This document shows positions 9,553 to 17,748 of a stretch of DNA of 64,000 nucleotides, in pieces; the stretch's first letter is position 1; every line of letters starts with the position of its first letter. Where the stretch lies: contig JBMNVN010000003.1 of the NCBI GenBank assembly GCA_050946835.1, forward strand, positions 62,001-126,000, given 5' to 3'. The DNA is from UBA1447 sp002329225. Lineage in GTDB: Bacteria; Bacillota; Clostridia; Oscillospirales; Acutalibacteraceae. The position numbers and the translations under genes are program-made. The notes beneath the pieces are model-generated. The model made no database searches. It had not been told where the DNA came from and saw only the letters and a program-made list of their open reading frames with translations.

Positions 9553-10752
9553 TCAGGCCGTATCAAAATCGTAGCTGTATAGCGGCAAGGGGAACCATTG
9601 AGCCGCCGGATTAGTCATGTTACGGCGGTGTGACGAACTGAGTGAGAACAAAAACCTTATTGCCTCATGATGGCTAATCTCCAAATCCACCTCGCCTTTT
9701 GCAGTAGAAACTTCCGCTTCCCCGTTTTTGACCCGCAGGGTTATCTTTTCATCCCCTGCCCAACCGCGGATATAAAGGCTCAGCTCCCCGTCATTTATCG
9801 GCCCCGAGGCCGCCCTTACATTGAGAAGCACCCTTACGGTGTTCTCAAAGTTAATGACAACATAGCTCTTTGAATGATGCAGCGACCAACCTTCGGCAAA
9901 TTGAGTGAAGCGGTCAATAGCGGCGGTATCAAAGGCCGGTACCGAAAATTGGTTGTTGTCATTTTGAAGAAATTCAAATGCGGCTAAAACCGTTTTTTCA
10001 ATATCTCCGGCGCTCGCCGCCTTAAAATCGGCAACTCTCCCTTCATAATTTCGGGTAAAGAAGCCTTTGAACTCCTCCCCTGAAAAAGCCGCATAGGGCT
10101 TCCTCCGCCATGAGCAGAGGATGTCATACATCGCCTCCGGCGGATGTATGGTATAAAAGGGTTCTTTACGCAAGATTTCATCAATGAGAGCCAAGGTTCG
10201 AGAGTCCCCGGGTTTTACCTCTTTTACCTCCAGCCCGCTCTTTGCATCTTTGCCGAAGCAGTGGCGTATATTGGATTTGTTCACATTAAAATTGTAGCTT
10301 ACCCCGGCCGGTTCAAAACCGAAGTAACCGTAGCGCTGCCTCTGTCCCCCTAAAAGCCCGTAATCGGCTCCGCTGAGTTTCATATCCTCCATGGCCATAT
10401 TCATACATTCAATCATATAGCCTTTTGAACGGGAGTCCTCCGCCACGGCCACATTGCCTATTCCGCCGCAGCGCAGTTTAACTCCGCCGGCCATGAGTTC
10501 ATCGTAATACAGTCCCACTGCGCCCTTTATTTCGTCCCCCTCTTTAACAATGAAGTTGTTATAGCAAGGGTCGTATTCGGGTTTATAGAGCTTTGGCAGA
10601 AGATTTAAAAAATCCCGTTTTGTTTCCGGCGGATCATAAGTAAAAAATACGGTATCCAAAAAAGAAATCAACTGAGCATAGTCCTCTTTTGGGGTACGCC
10701 CCCGGTAAGTCACATCAGAAATAATAACACACTTCCTTTTCTCAAAAATCAA
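9553..10752 (-). CDS. Eis-like GNAT acetyltransferase with SCP2-type C-terminus
   Basis: A 399-residue protein with the layout of the Eis family: an N-terminal GNAT domain (GGIGNVAVAEDSRSKGYMIE, the acetyl-CoA-binding motif A region, about residues 95-120), a second GNAT-like domain, and a C-terminal sterol-carrier-like domain. Eis-type enzymes acetylate amines on aminoglycosides or protein lysines; which substrate applies here cannot be read from sequence. The start chosen is TTG at 10752, with AGG 8 bases upstream and only 9 bases after the stop of the MFS gene, suggesting translational coupling. Starts further in (for example near SDVTYRG) lack a well-placed ribosome site. Confidence 0.8.
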   Translation of the reverse strand: MIFEKRKCVIISDVTYRGRTPKEDYAQLISFLDTVFFTYDPPETKRDFLNLLPKLYKPEYDPCYNNFIVKEGDEIKGAVGLYYDELMAGGVKLRCGGIGNVAVAEDSRSKGYMIECMNMAMEDMKLSGADYGLLGGQRQRYGYFGFEPAGVSYNFNVNKSNIRHCFGKDAKSGLEVKEVKPGDSRTLALIDEILRKEPFYTIHPPEAMYDILCSWRRKPYAAFSGEEFKGFFTRNYEGRVADFKAASAGDIEKTVLAAFEFLQNDNNQFSVPAFDTAAIDRFTQFAEGWSLHHSKSYVVINFENTVRVLLNVRAASGPINDGELSLYIRGWAGDEKITLRVKNGEAEVSTAKGEVDLEISHHEAIRFLFSLSSSHRRNMTNPAAQWFPLPLYSYDFDTA

Positions 10753-10761
10753 TACGCAATC

Positions 10762-12123
10762 CTATGCCGGTGAAGCACCGTTCCCGGCCTTTTTGTAACC
10801 CCATCCGGCGGTAATTTTGCTCCTTCCGCGTGCCCAGAAAGTTTTACCTGCAAGGCAGATAATCATACCCAGCGACGCAATAATCAGCCATGAAACAATG
10901 GTAATTCTCCAGCCGCTTTTTTCGGCTATTGCTCCGATGGTGACGCCGGACACGGCGGAGGCAAGATAAGAACAGGAGTTCAGAAAACCCGTAATTGATG
11001 CCACTTTGCCCAACCTGCTGAAGTGCAGCGGTATAAAAGTTAAAAGCATGGCATTGACACCCAACATGCTTGCAAGGGAAATTGCAATAAAGACCGTTGA
11101 CAGTATTACATTGAGCCTGCCGAAAAGGAGCAATCCTCCGATTGCCAGCATACTTACAAAAAACAAAACGGCGGCCGTGCTCATCTCGTTCTTTGTATAT
11201 TTATTGTTTATCCATACGGCGGCGTAAGAGCCCGTCAGACCCACAATCGGCAATATAGTGGAAAGGGCGGCGGAAATCTTCGGCTCCACTTTGAAAAATT
11301 CGGACAAAAAGGTGGGAACCCAAAGGGTTACACCGTCCTTTAGAATACCGTTAAAAAGTATTGCCCCTACTGCAAAAGCCAAACCCGTGCCGAGCAAGAG
11401 CGCCGGCATACTGTAGGTCTTACTCCCGGCCGCCGGCAAAACCGCCGCAGCACGGGAATCATCTTCATCATCATTTAAGCCTTCGTGCCCGGCAATAAAA
11501 CTCCTCATAGCAAGAATGCCCGCAAACCAGACAAGGGAAGCAAAAATCAGCAGTCCGCCTTCGATAATAAAAACACGGCGCCAATCACCGCGGGACAGTA
11601 TAAAAGAAGACAGAGCGTAAGTGGTTATTGTACCTGCGGGTATTGCCGTAGAGATATTAGCCCCGGCTCGCGCCTGACGGGATTTAGGCAGCCATTCGGA
11701 AAGAGCCCTTATAATCGGGGACCAAAGCATGGATTGAAATAAGCCGTTGGAGCACCAGATTATAATCATAAGTCCGGGTACGGTATTAAGACCCATAAGC
11801 ATATTGGCAATGCCCGCACCTAAAAGTCCTGCTCCCACCATAATTTTGGGTGAAATCCTGTCACCCAAAAGGCCGTTCAACATTTGACCCGCCCCGTAAC
11901 TGGCTAAAAACCCTGTCCCCACGGTACCGAGGTAAGCCTTCGTCAAAAAACCTTGTGCAGCTATTTCCGGTATGCAGACGGAAAAATTAAGTCGCCCGAT
12001 ATAGCTCATGCTGTAAGCAAACCAGCAAAGCAAAAACAGGCGGGAATAATTTTTGTTCTTTACTACTTTTGTCATTCGTATAATCAGGGCAGACGGAGGG
12101 AACTCCCCGGCCCATTTCTTCAT
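10762..12123 (-). CDS. MFS transporter, OPA-like
   Basis: A 453-residue membrane protein with about twelve hydrophobic helices. Early sequence (YSMSYIGRLNFSVCIPEIA, then SYGAGQMLNGLLGDRISPK) resembles the organophosphate:phosphate antiporter branch of the major facilitator superfamily (GlpT/UhpT relatives), with the family's loop motif G-x-L-x-D-R after helix 2. A charged cytosolic loop lies near residues 215-230 (DDEDDSRAAA). Substrate unknown; sugar phosphate or glycerophosphodiester-type compounds are plausible because phosphatases and glycosidases surround it. The true start may be Met17 (MTKVVKNKNYSR) rather than the ATG at 12123, whose ribosome site is too close. Probably cotranscribed with the Eis-like gene. 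Confidence 0.85.
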   Translation of the reverse strand: MKKWAGEFPPSALIIRMTKVVKNKNYSRLFLLCWFAYSMSYIGRLNFSVCIPEIAAQGFLTKAYLGTVGTGFLASYGAGQMLNGLLGDRISPKIMVGAGLLGAGIANMLMGLNTVPGLMIIIWCSNGLFQSMLWSPIIRALSEWLPKSRQARAGANISTAIPAGTITTYALSSFILSRGDWRRVFIIEGGLLIFASLVWFAGILAMRSFIAGHEGLNDDEDDSRAAAVLPAAGSKTYSMPALLLGTGLAFAVGAILFNGILKDGVTLWVPTFLSEFFKVEPKISAALSTILPIVGLTGSYAAVWINNKYTKNEMSTAAVLFFVSMLAIGGLLLFGRLNVILSTVFIAISLASMLGVNAMLLTFIPLHFSRLGKVASITGFLNSCSYLASAVSGVTIGAIAEKSGWRITIVSWLIIASLGMIICLAGKTFWARGRSKITAGWGYKKAGNGASPA

Positions 12124-12155
12124 CCTCTACCAATATTGTGTTAAGCCTTATAAAA

Positions 12156-13121
12156 TCAGTCGGCAGGAATAATCTCCTTACTCGAAGCCAAAAAAGTCAT
12201 TCTGCATTCCACATCCTGCGAACCGTGGCCGGTACCTTTGCCGCCGTGGTCGGAGGTTAAAATAATTAACCAGTCCTCGCTTTGGTATGTGTCCCTGTTT
12301 TCAATAGCACTTATAACCTCAAAAGCGTCTTTATCTGTAAGAATTATTGCCTCTACATATTCGGGCACATCGTTTGAAAATCCGAATCCGTGACCGGCGT
12401 AATCGGGCTTATCATAAACGCAAAAAATCATATCGGCGCATTCGGGGGAAGCTGCTTCCTGCAACAAGGCGGCTTGTGCGGCATCATCGCCGGAGAAGGT
12501 AAGCCAACGGACATTTATATTGTTTTCAGCGGTGTATGCGGCTTCAAAACGGTAGGTGGCGTTATCCCCTGTAATGTGACCGCTCCAGCTGCAGAAAAAT
12601 GCGGAACTGTCCGCTTTACCGTTTTCCACCAAACTTGTAAGAACGGTTCTTGTTTTTGCGGACAAAGGCAGACCGTTACTTTTTACCTTGTGTTTTGTTG
12701 CCCACACGCCGGTGAGTACGGAAGCCCAACCGGGGCAGGTGCTGGTAGCCTGAAGGTTGAGGCATTTGTTGGGACCTCCGGCGTATGACATATAAAGTCC
12801 GCCTTGGGCGGCTATATGATTGACAGCGCTGTCTTCCAGGTCCTTCAGGTTAAGAACAGAGTCGCAACGGGCGCCGTCATAACCGAGAATGATACATTTT
12901 TTCTCCGTTTTACCTGCCGGCAAAGGAGCGTCAAAATGCTCTTTTACAAATTTGGCAACAGTAGTCTGAGGAAGGGCGGTTTCATAAGTGTTGTCGAACA
13001 TGCCGGAGTTTTTCATCCGCACGGCATAAATGTTTTCACTCATGTTGAAAATCAGAGTCAGCAATGTGATTAAAGCGACTAACCTCCGTATGCAAACGGG
13101 TAACTTTGTTAAAAGCTTCAT
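12156..13121 (-). CDS. Secreted alkaline-phosphatase-superfamily phosphodiesterase
   Basis: About 321 residues from the ATG at 13121, which sits 6 bases after GGAGG; an ATG at 13127 directly abuts the GGAGG and is less likely. The N-terminus is a signal peptide or anchor (VCIRRLVALITLLTLIF). The mature part has the type I phosphodiesterase/nucleotide pyrophosphatase pattern: ILGYDGARCD (first metal Asp), TSTCPGWASVLTG (nucleophile Thr region), DKPDYAGHGFGF (Asp and His), and LTSDHGGKGTGHG (Asp-His pair and final His). Predicted to hydrolyse phosphate esters or diesters outside the membrane. It is transcribed away from the metallophosphoesterase at 13311, from a shared 190-base divergent region. 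Confidence 0.85.
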   Translation of the reverse strand: MKLLTKLPVCIRRLVALITLLTLIFNMSENIYAVRMKNSGMFDNTYETALPQTTVAKFVKEHFDAPLPAGKTEKKCIILGYDGARCDSVLNLKDLEDSAVNHIAAQGGLYMSYAGGPNKCLNLQATSTCPGWASVLTGVWATKHKVKSNGLPLSAKTRTVLTSLVENGKADSSAFFCSWSGHITGDNATYRFEAAYTAENNINVRWLTFSGDDAAQAALLQEAASPECADMIFCVYDKPDYAGHGFGFSNDVPEYVEAIILTDKDAFEVISAIENRDTYQSEDWLIILTSDHGGKGTGHGSQDVECRMTFLASSKEIIPAD

Positions 13122-13310
13122 TTTCATCCTCCAAAATATTTTTTTTGCGGTAACACAAGCACCTGTCACATATTAGCACAGAGAGGGAAGCATTTCAATT
13201 AAAAAGGGCTTTAATAATTTCCGCTAATTGATATAATTAGAATGATATCCGTCGATTTTCTTTCCCGCAGGTGAATCGGCGAAAAATTGAGCAAGGGAAA
13301 GGGTGTTTTT

Positions 13311-14672
13311 GTGAAACGAACAGTCAAAACATTGTCGCTTTTCTTCGCACTTCTGATATTTTTATCCTCTCTCGTCGGAACCTCGGCTGCCGGCAACTTC
13401 ACAACCGAAGAAGAGTGGGCGGCAAATTTTCAAAATATGAAGGGCAACAACAGCGTTATTGCCCTGACGCCGGGTACGGACGAGAGCGAAATGAGGTTTG
13501 CATGGCTGAGTTCTCCCATAGACTTTGCCCCCAAGTTCAAATTGGGCCGTAAGGCCGATTTAAGCGACGCTAAAACAATAGCGGTGAAAAACGAGCCTAC
13601 CGTTATCGGTCTGCTCTCTAACAAGGTAACAGCCGAAAACCTAAAACCGAACACGGTTTATTATTACACTTACACCGTTAAGGGGATGTGGTCAAAAACT
13701 GAAAGTTTTAAGACCGGCACGGGTACCGAGTTTAAGGCTATTTTTATGTCCGACCCCCAGATAGGCCGTTCAGGTGACGGAAAGCTTGACAGGGTATTAA
13801 GCAGGGACTCCTACGGATGGAATTCAGCCTTGGAGTCCGCCTTGGCAACTCATCCCGACACGGGCTTTTTACTCTGCGGCGGAGACTTGGTGAACACCGG
13901 CACAAGAAAGGCCCAATATAATCTGCTCCTTGCGCCTAAAACCCTGCGCAGTCTGCCCTTTGCCACGGCCATGGGCAACCACGACTTTTATTTCCCCCTG
14001 TATTCGGACCACTTTAACAACCCGAATGCGTTTAAAGGCAGTCCTCTGCCCGCCCCCGGCGGCAACGGTTATTGGTTCAGGCGCGGTCAGGCTTTATTTG
14101 TAGTGCTCGACTCCAATTTCCCTATCCCCGGCAGTCAGGAAACCCTTTTGAAAGAAGCGGCGGAGGCCAACCCCGACGCATTGTGGCGGATTGTTATGAT
14201 GCACCACAGCATTTACGGAAGCTACCAGGGGGATGACGGACCGGCCAACCTTTGGCGGGGTTATTACGCCATATTTGACAAATTTAATGTTGACCTGGTT
14301 TTGAGCGGCCATGACCACGTGTATTGCCGCAGTTACCCCGTGAGGGACAATAAAATGACCGCTGACGGGAAAGGCACCGTTTACCTTTCCGCCAACTCCG
14401 CTTCCGGCAGCAAGTACAGCCCCGAGCCGGAAAATACGCCTTGGTATGCGGCAACCTGCCATCAGCTGAGGGTGCCTTCTTACACCGTTCTGGAGTTTAC
14501 GCAAGGCAAATTAAAGCTTAACACTTACCGGACGGATACTTCGGAAAAGGTTGACGATGAGTATGTAATGACAAAAACGTCGCCGGTTCCCCTTCCGGAG
14601 GCAGAAAGCCTTATCGATGCCGTTATCAGCTTCTTTCGGGTTCTGATTGTGGTAATTCAATCCACATTTTAG
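13311..14672 (+). CDS. Secreted purple-acid-phosphatase-like metallophosphoesterase
   Basis: Start is GTG at 13311 with GGGAAAGGG about 7 bases upstream, giving a signal peptide (KTLSLFFALLIFLSSLVGTS, cleavage after SAAG). A fibronectin-III-like N-terminal domain (ENLKPNTVYYYTYTVKG) precedes the calcineurin-type phosphoesterase domain: FMSDPQIG, LLCGGDLVNTG, TAMGNHDFY, MMHHSIYGSYQ and LSGHDHVYCR, which together carry the dinuclear metal ligands. A C-terminal hydrophobic segment (DAVISFFRVLIVVIQ) may anchor it. Domain order matches purple acid phosphatase relatives of Gram-positive bacteria. It probably releases phosphate from organic esters at the cell surface. 453 residues, normal for the group. 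Confidence 0.9.
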   Translation: MKRTVKTLSLFFALLIFLSSLVGTSAAGNFTTEEEWAANFQNMKGNNSVIALTPGTDESEMRFAWLSSPIDFAPKFKLGRKADLSDAKTIAVKNEPTVIGLLSNKVTAENLKPNTVYYYTYTVKGMWSKTESFKTGTGTEFKAIFMSDPQIGRSGDGKLDRVLSRDSYGWNSALESALATHPDTGFLLCGGDLVNTGTRKAQYNLLLAPKTLRSLPFATAMGNHDFYFPLYSDHFNNPNAFKGSPLPAPGGNGYWFRRGQALFVVLDSNFPIPGSQETLLKEAAEANPDALWRIVMMHHSIYGSYQGDDGPANLWRGYYAIFDKFNVDLVLSGHDHVYCRSYPVRDNKMTADGKGTVYLSANSASGSKYSPEPENTPWYAATCHQLRVPSYTVLEFTQGKLKLNTYRTDTSEKVDDEYVMTKTSPVPLPEAESLIDAVISFFRVLIVVIQSTF

Positions 14673-14732
14673 TTGTAATGTGTTTTTACTTTACAACAAT
14701 TTAATTGTCTAAAATATAAGGAGGCCAACATC

Positions 14733-15809
14733 ATGAGTAAAACCGGCAGAACTGTACACGACCTGCCCCCGAGTGAAGACAACAAGCGCAACAGTGAGGG
14801 GGCCTTTATTACTCTGAATGACGGGCGTCTGCTCTTTGCCTACAGCCGCTACGGCGGTGAGGGCTTCAGGGATGATTCCGTTGCCGACATTGCGGTTATT
14901 TACTCCGCCGACGACGGTGAAAGCTGGAGTGAACCTCAAATTATCTTCACCGCCGAGGAACACAAGGCCAAAAACATAATGAGTGTTTCTCTGCTGCGCT
15001 TGAATAACGGGGACATCGGCCTGTTTTACCTTGTGAAGTTCGGTTTTGAGGATACAAGGCTTGTAATTCGGCGTTCAAAAGACGAGGGCGTAACCTGGAG
15101 TGACGCCGAATACTGCATTGAAAGACTTGGCTTTAATGTTGTCAACAACGACAGGGTTATTATGCTCGAAAGCGGGAGAATCATTTTCCCCAGCGCTCAC
15201 CATGCGGTTCGGATACAGCCGGGCGCCCCATGCTTCCCCTTTGCGGTGAATTATTTTTATATCTCCGACGACGACGGAGAAAGTTGGTATGAAAACGACT
15301 GCAATGTATCGCTAAACTCCCCGCACACCCGCACGGGCCTGCAGGAACCGGGGATTTTGGAACTCGCACCGGGCTTTATTTGGTGTTGGAGCAGAACAGA
15401 TATGGGCAGACAGTACGAATATTTTTCCCGTGACGGCGGCCTTAGCTGGAGCAATCCTGAACCCTCCTACTTTGTTTCCCCCTGCTCCCCGCTTTCGATT
15501 AAGCGAATCCCGGGCACGGAAAAGCTGTTGGCGGTCTGGAACCCCATACCGGAATACCCCACATACAAAACGGACATTAAAGGCTTCCCCCGCAAGCGCT
15601 TTCTTTACAGCCTAAGCCGTGACAACGGCGGCACTTGGGATGAACCCGTTGTTCTGGAAGATGACGACGGTTCGGGCTATTGCTATACCGCCATACATTT
15701 TCACGGCGACAGTGTTTTACTCGCCTACTGCGCCGGACATGACGAAAAAGATTACTCCATTCTATCCCGCATCAGGATAAGAAAAATCCCGCTGACTGCT
15801 TTTGATTGA
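14733..15809 (+). CDS. Sialidase-fold exo-glycosidase-like protein (BNR/Asp-box repeats)
   Basis: A 358-residue protein without signal peptide. Five Asp-box-like motifs are visible: SADDGESWS, SKDEGVTWS, SDDDGESWY, SRDGGLSWS and SRDNGGTWD, spaced as in a six-bladed sialidase beta-propeller. The beginning (GAFITLNDGRLLFAYSRYGG) also fits the family. By fold it is sialidase/neuraminidase superfamily; whether it cleaves sialic acid or acts on another sugar cannot be decided because the Arg-triad residues are not obvious by eye. AAGGAGG precedes the ATG. It follows the phosphoesterase by 60 bases and precedes the flavodoxin by 23, so the three may form an operon. Confidence 0.85.
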   Translation: MSKTGRTVHDLPPSEDNKRNSEGAFITLNDGRLLFAYSRYGGEGFRDDSVADIAVIYSADDGESWSEPQIIFTAEEHKAKNIMSVSLLRLNNGDIGLFYLVKFGFEDTRLVIRRSKDEGVTWSDAEYCIERLGFNVVNNDRVIMLESGRIIFPSAHHAVRIQPGAPCFPFAVNYFYISDDDGESWYENDCNVSLNSPHTRTGLQEPGILELAPGFIWCWSRTDMGRQYEYFSRDGGLSWSNPEPSYFVSPCSPLSIKRIPGTEKLLAVWNPIPEYPTYKTDIKGFPRKRFLYSLSRDNGGTWDEPVVLEDDDGSGYCYTAIHFHGDSVLLAYCAGHDEKDYSILSRIRIRKIPLTAFD

Positions 15810-15832
15810 TTGTAAAAGGAGGAAATTATATT

Positions 15833-16252
15833 ATGAAAACACTTATAGCATACTACTCTTTCAGCGGCAAAACCGCTAAACTCGCAAAAGAACGGGCAGA
15901 AAAAGAAGGCGCAGATTTGTGGGAAATTGTTCCGCTAAAGCGGTACTCTCTTTTTACCGCCTACCTGCGCGGGGCAAGGCAGGCAATGAAGCAAGCTGCA
16001 ACCGCAATTGAAAAGCCGAAAGCGGATCTGGACAGCTATGAGAAAATTATTCTGGCGGCTCCCGTTTGGGCAGGCTTCCCCGCCCCGCCGTTTAACGCCG
16101 CAGCGGAACTCTTACCGGCAGGTAAAAAAGTTGAAATTATCTTCTGTTCCGCAAGCGGCGGCCCGACAAAGGGTGCGCAAGCAACAAAAGAACTGATTGA
16201 AAAGCGGGGTTGCGAAGTCCTCGGCTATGAAGATTTGAAGCCGAAAAAATAA
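15833..16252 (+). CDS. Flavodoxin
   Basis: A 139-residue flavodoxin-like protein from the ATG at 15833, which has AAAGGAGGAAAT 10 bases upstream; an in-frame start at 15806 would overlap the previous gene and is unlikely. The FMN phosphate loop is recognisable in IAYYSFSGKTAKLA (family T/S-x-S/T-G-N/K-T), and the APVWAGFPAPP segment fits the flavin-binding 60s/90s loops. It would act as a small cytosolic electron carrier or flavoprotein reductase. It is the last gene before the A+T-rich ubiquitin-like island. Confidence 0.85.
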   Translation: MKTLIAYYSFSGKTAKLAKERAEKEGADLWEIVPLKRYSLFTAYLRGARQAMKQAATAIEKPKADLDSYEKIILAAPVWAGFPAPPFNAAAELLPAGKKVEIIFCSASGGPTKGAQATKELIEKRGCEVLGYEDLKPKK

Positions 16253-16281
16253 AAGCAGTTCAACTCATATCAAGTCAAGAA

Positions 16282-16322
16282 CCCCGATTAGAAGTCATGT
16301 TTACACTGCAATCTAATCGGGG
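16282..16322. terminator. Strong hairpin after the flavodoxin, possible terminator
   Basis: An 11-bp perfect stem (CCCCGATTAGA at 16282-16292 with TCTAATCGGGG at 16312-16322) around a 19-base loop. The tract that follows (CTTAAGTTTGTC) is only mildly T-rich, so termination may be incomplete; the hairpin could alternatively mark the left edge of the island. Confidence 0.5.
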
Positions 16323-16398
16323 CTTAAGTTTGTCTATTTATTAAATATTCGACATACGGTGCGAACCGTGTGTTTCGCACTGTGCAGTCATAGTATCT

Positions 16399-16424
16399 TT
16401 TTCGTGAAGTATTCTAATTGAAGA
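16399..16424. repeat. Left 26-bp inverted repeat flanking the recombinase gene
   Basis: Reverse complement of this segment matches 17702-17727 at 25 of 26 positions (shared core GAATACTTCACGAAAA read from the right-hand copy). The two copies enclose the tyrosine recombinase gene. A partial additional copy of the inner part (ATTCTACTTGA) lies at 16445-16455. Confidence 0.85.
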
Positions 16425-16439
16425 TACAATATATAACAA
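16411..16439 (-). promoter_or_regulatory. Outward-facing promoter-like sequence within the left inverted repeat
   Basis: On the minus strand TTGTTA (16439-16434), a 17-base spacer and TAGAAT (16416-16411). The -10 lies inside the inverted repeat and the -35 inside the enclosed segment. In the present orientation it points left, away from the recombinase; if the segment were inverted it would point at the ubiquitin-like operon. Confidence 0.4.
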
Positions 16440-16444
16440 TAGGC

Positions 16445-16473
16445 ATTCTACTTGATTGTGTCATAATTTGCAA
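16445..16473 (-). promoter_or_regulatory. Second promoter-like sequence, same orientation
   Basis: On the minus strand TTGCAA (16473-16468), 17 bases, then TAGAAT (16450-16445). It repeats the arrangement of the neighbouring promoter-like sequence 34 bases away, suggesting a duplicated recombinase-binding or promoter module. Confidence 0.35.
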
Positions 16474-16511
16474 TACTTTCGCCACTATTAATTTTTGAAT
16501 GGAGTGAAAGC

Positions 16512-17639
16512 ATGGGTTTCAAAGTCGAGAATAATAAAAAGAAATATGGATATTGGGAAATGCACAATTTAAAAAACTATGATATTTACCAAAAAGCAAC
16601 GTGCGACAATGTTTATATTGGATTTTGTACAAAGGGCAAGTCAAAAACATCTGAGCAAAAGCCTTTAAACAGCTTCAATTCTTCACATAAAAATGCTGAT
16701 ATGGTATTGTACCAGGAAATATTGGATGCTTGGTTATACTATTCCCAACATACAGTAAAAGAATCGACTTTTGCTCGTTATGCTAACTTAATAAACTGCC
16801 ACATACTTAATGAACTTGGTAAATACCCAGTTAATATTATTAGCACTCCGTTACTTGAGCAATATGTATCTGAACTTTTAAACAATGGAAGGGTTGATGG
16901 AAAGGGTGGCCTTTCACCAAAAACAGTTAAAGATATTCTCACAGTTATCAAGAGTTCAATTGAATATGCACGTAAGCGAGGTTATCCAATCATTTGCTCA
17001 CCTCAAACAATATCGGTTAAGAGCCAAGGTAACAGAATAAAAGTGCTCTCACAGAAAGAACATAACCAGTTGACACAGTGGCTATTAGAAGATATTGATT
17101 TATGCAAAATGGGAGTACTTCTAAGTCTATTTACTGGCATTCGTATTGGCGAACTTTGTGCACTACGTTGGGAAAATATATGCCTTAAAGACAGAGTCAT
17201 AAAAATCAGCGAAACAATACAACGTGTCCAAAACGTTAATCCTAATGATACAAAAAGAACAAAAATAATTATCACTGAACCTAAGAGTATATGCTCAACA
17301 AGAAATATACCTTTGCCTGCCTGCATACATGAGCTTTTACAGCGTTTTGAATCAAACCCAAAAGCGTTTGTACTTACCGGAGAAGTCGATAAGTATATTG
17401 AACCACGCACCATGCAAAACCGATTTAAGCGCTATCTTAAAGAAGCAAACATTCCAGAAATTAATTATCATTCATTAAGGCACACATTTGCAACCCGATG
17501 TGTTTCCTTAGATTTTGAAATTAAAAGTCTAAGCGAAATACTTGGTCATGCTAATGTGAATATCACGCTCAATCGCTATGTGCATTCATCTTTTGAGTTA
17601 AAAAAATCAAATATGAATAAACTTACCCTTGAGGTATAA
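16512..17639 (+). CDS. Tyrosine recombinase (phage integrase family)
   Basis: A 375-residue tyrosine recombinase. An unusual 60-residue N-terminal region is followed by a SAM-like core-binding domain (about residues 65-160) and the catalytic domain with all expected residues: Arg211 (FTGIRIGELCALRW), His320-x-x-Arg323 (YHSLRHTFATR), His346 (LGHANV) and the nucleophile Tyr356 (NRYVHS). GGAG 7 bases before the ATG supports the start. The gene lies between 26-bp inverted repeats and directly upstream of the ubiquitin-like operon in the same direction. It could be the integrase of the island, an invertase of its own segment, or both; no direct-repeat attachment pair for the island was found. Confidence 0.95.
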   Translation: MGFKVENNKKKYGYWEMHNLKNYDIYQKATCDNVYIGFCTKGKSKTSEQKPLNSFNSSHKNADMVLYQEILDAWLYYSQHTVKESTFARYANLINCHILNELGKYPVNIISTPLLEQYVSELLNNGRVDGKGGLSPKTVKDILTVIKSSIEYARKRGYPIICSPQTISVKSQGNRIKVLSQKEHNQLTQWLLEDIDLCKMGVLLSLFTGIRIGELCALRWENICLKDRVIKISETIQRVQNVNPNDTKRTKIIITEPKSICSTRNIPLPACIHELLQRFESNPKAFVLTGEVDKYIEPRTMQNRFKRYLKEANIPEINYHSLRHTFATRCVSLDFEIKSLSEILGHANVNITLNRYVHSSFELKKSNMNKLTLEV

Positions 17640-17701
17640 GGTGACAGAAAATAGTTAGAGATTTTACGGAGCTGTTAGATTTTAGTGATTGTAAGAATAA
17701 G

Positions 17702-17727
17702 TCTTCAAGTAGAATACTTCACGAAAA
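17702..17727. repeat. Right 26-bp inverted repeat, abutting the operon leader
   Basis: Partner of the repeat at 16399-16424 (25 of 26 positions in inverted orientation). It also holds a TAGAAT -10-like hexamer at 17710-17715; the nearest -35-like TTGTAA (17689-17694) is only 15 bases away in the present orientation, against 17 in the opposite one. It ends 21 bases before the start codon of the ubiquitin-like gene. Confidence 0.85.
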
Positions 17728-17748
17728 TTGTTTTTGGAGGCTAAAATC

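Noticed and set aside
16359..16380. GTGCGAA/TTCGCAC inverted repeat near the left island edge as attachment site
   Set aside because: Only 7 bp, and no second copy was found at the right edge of the island near 25450.
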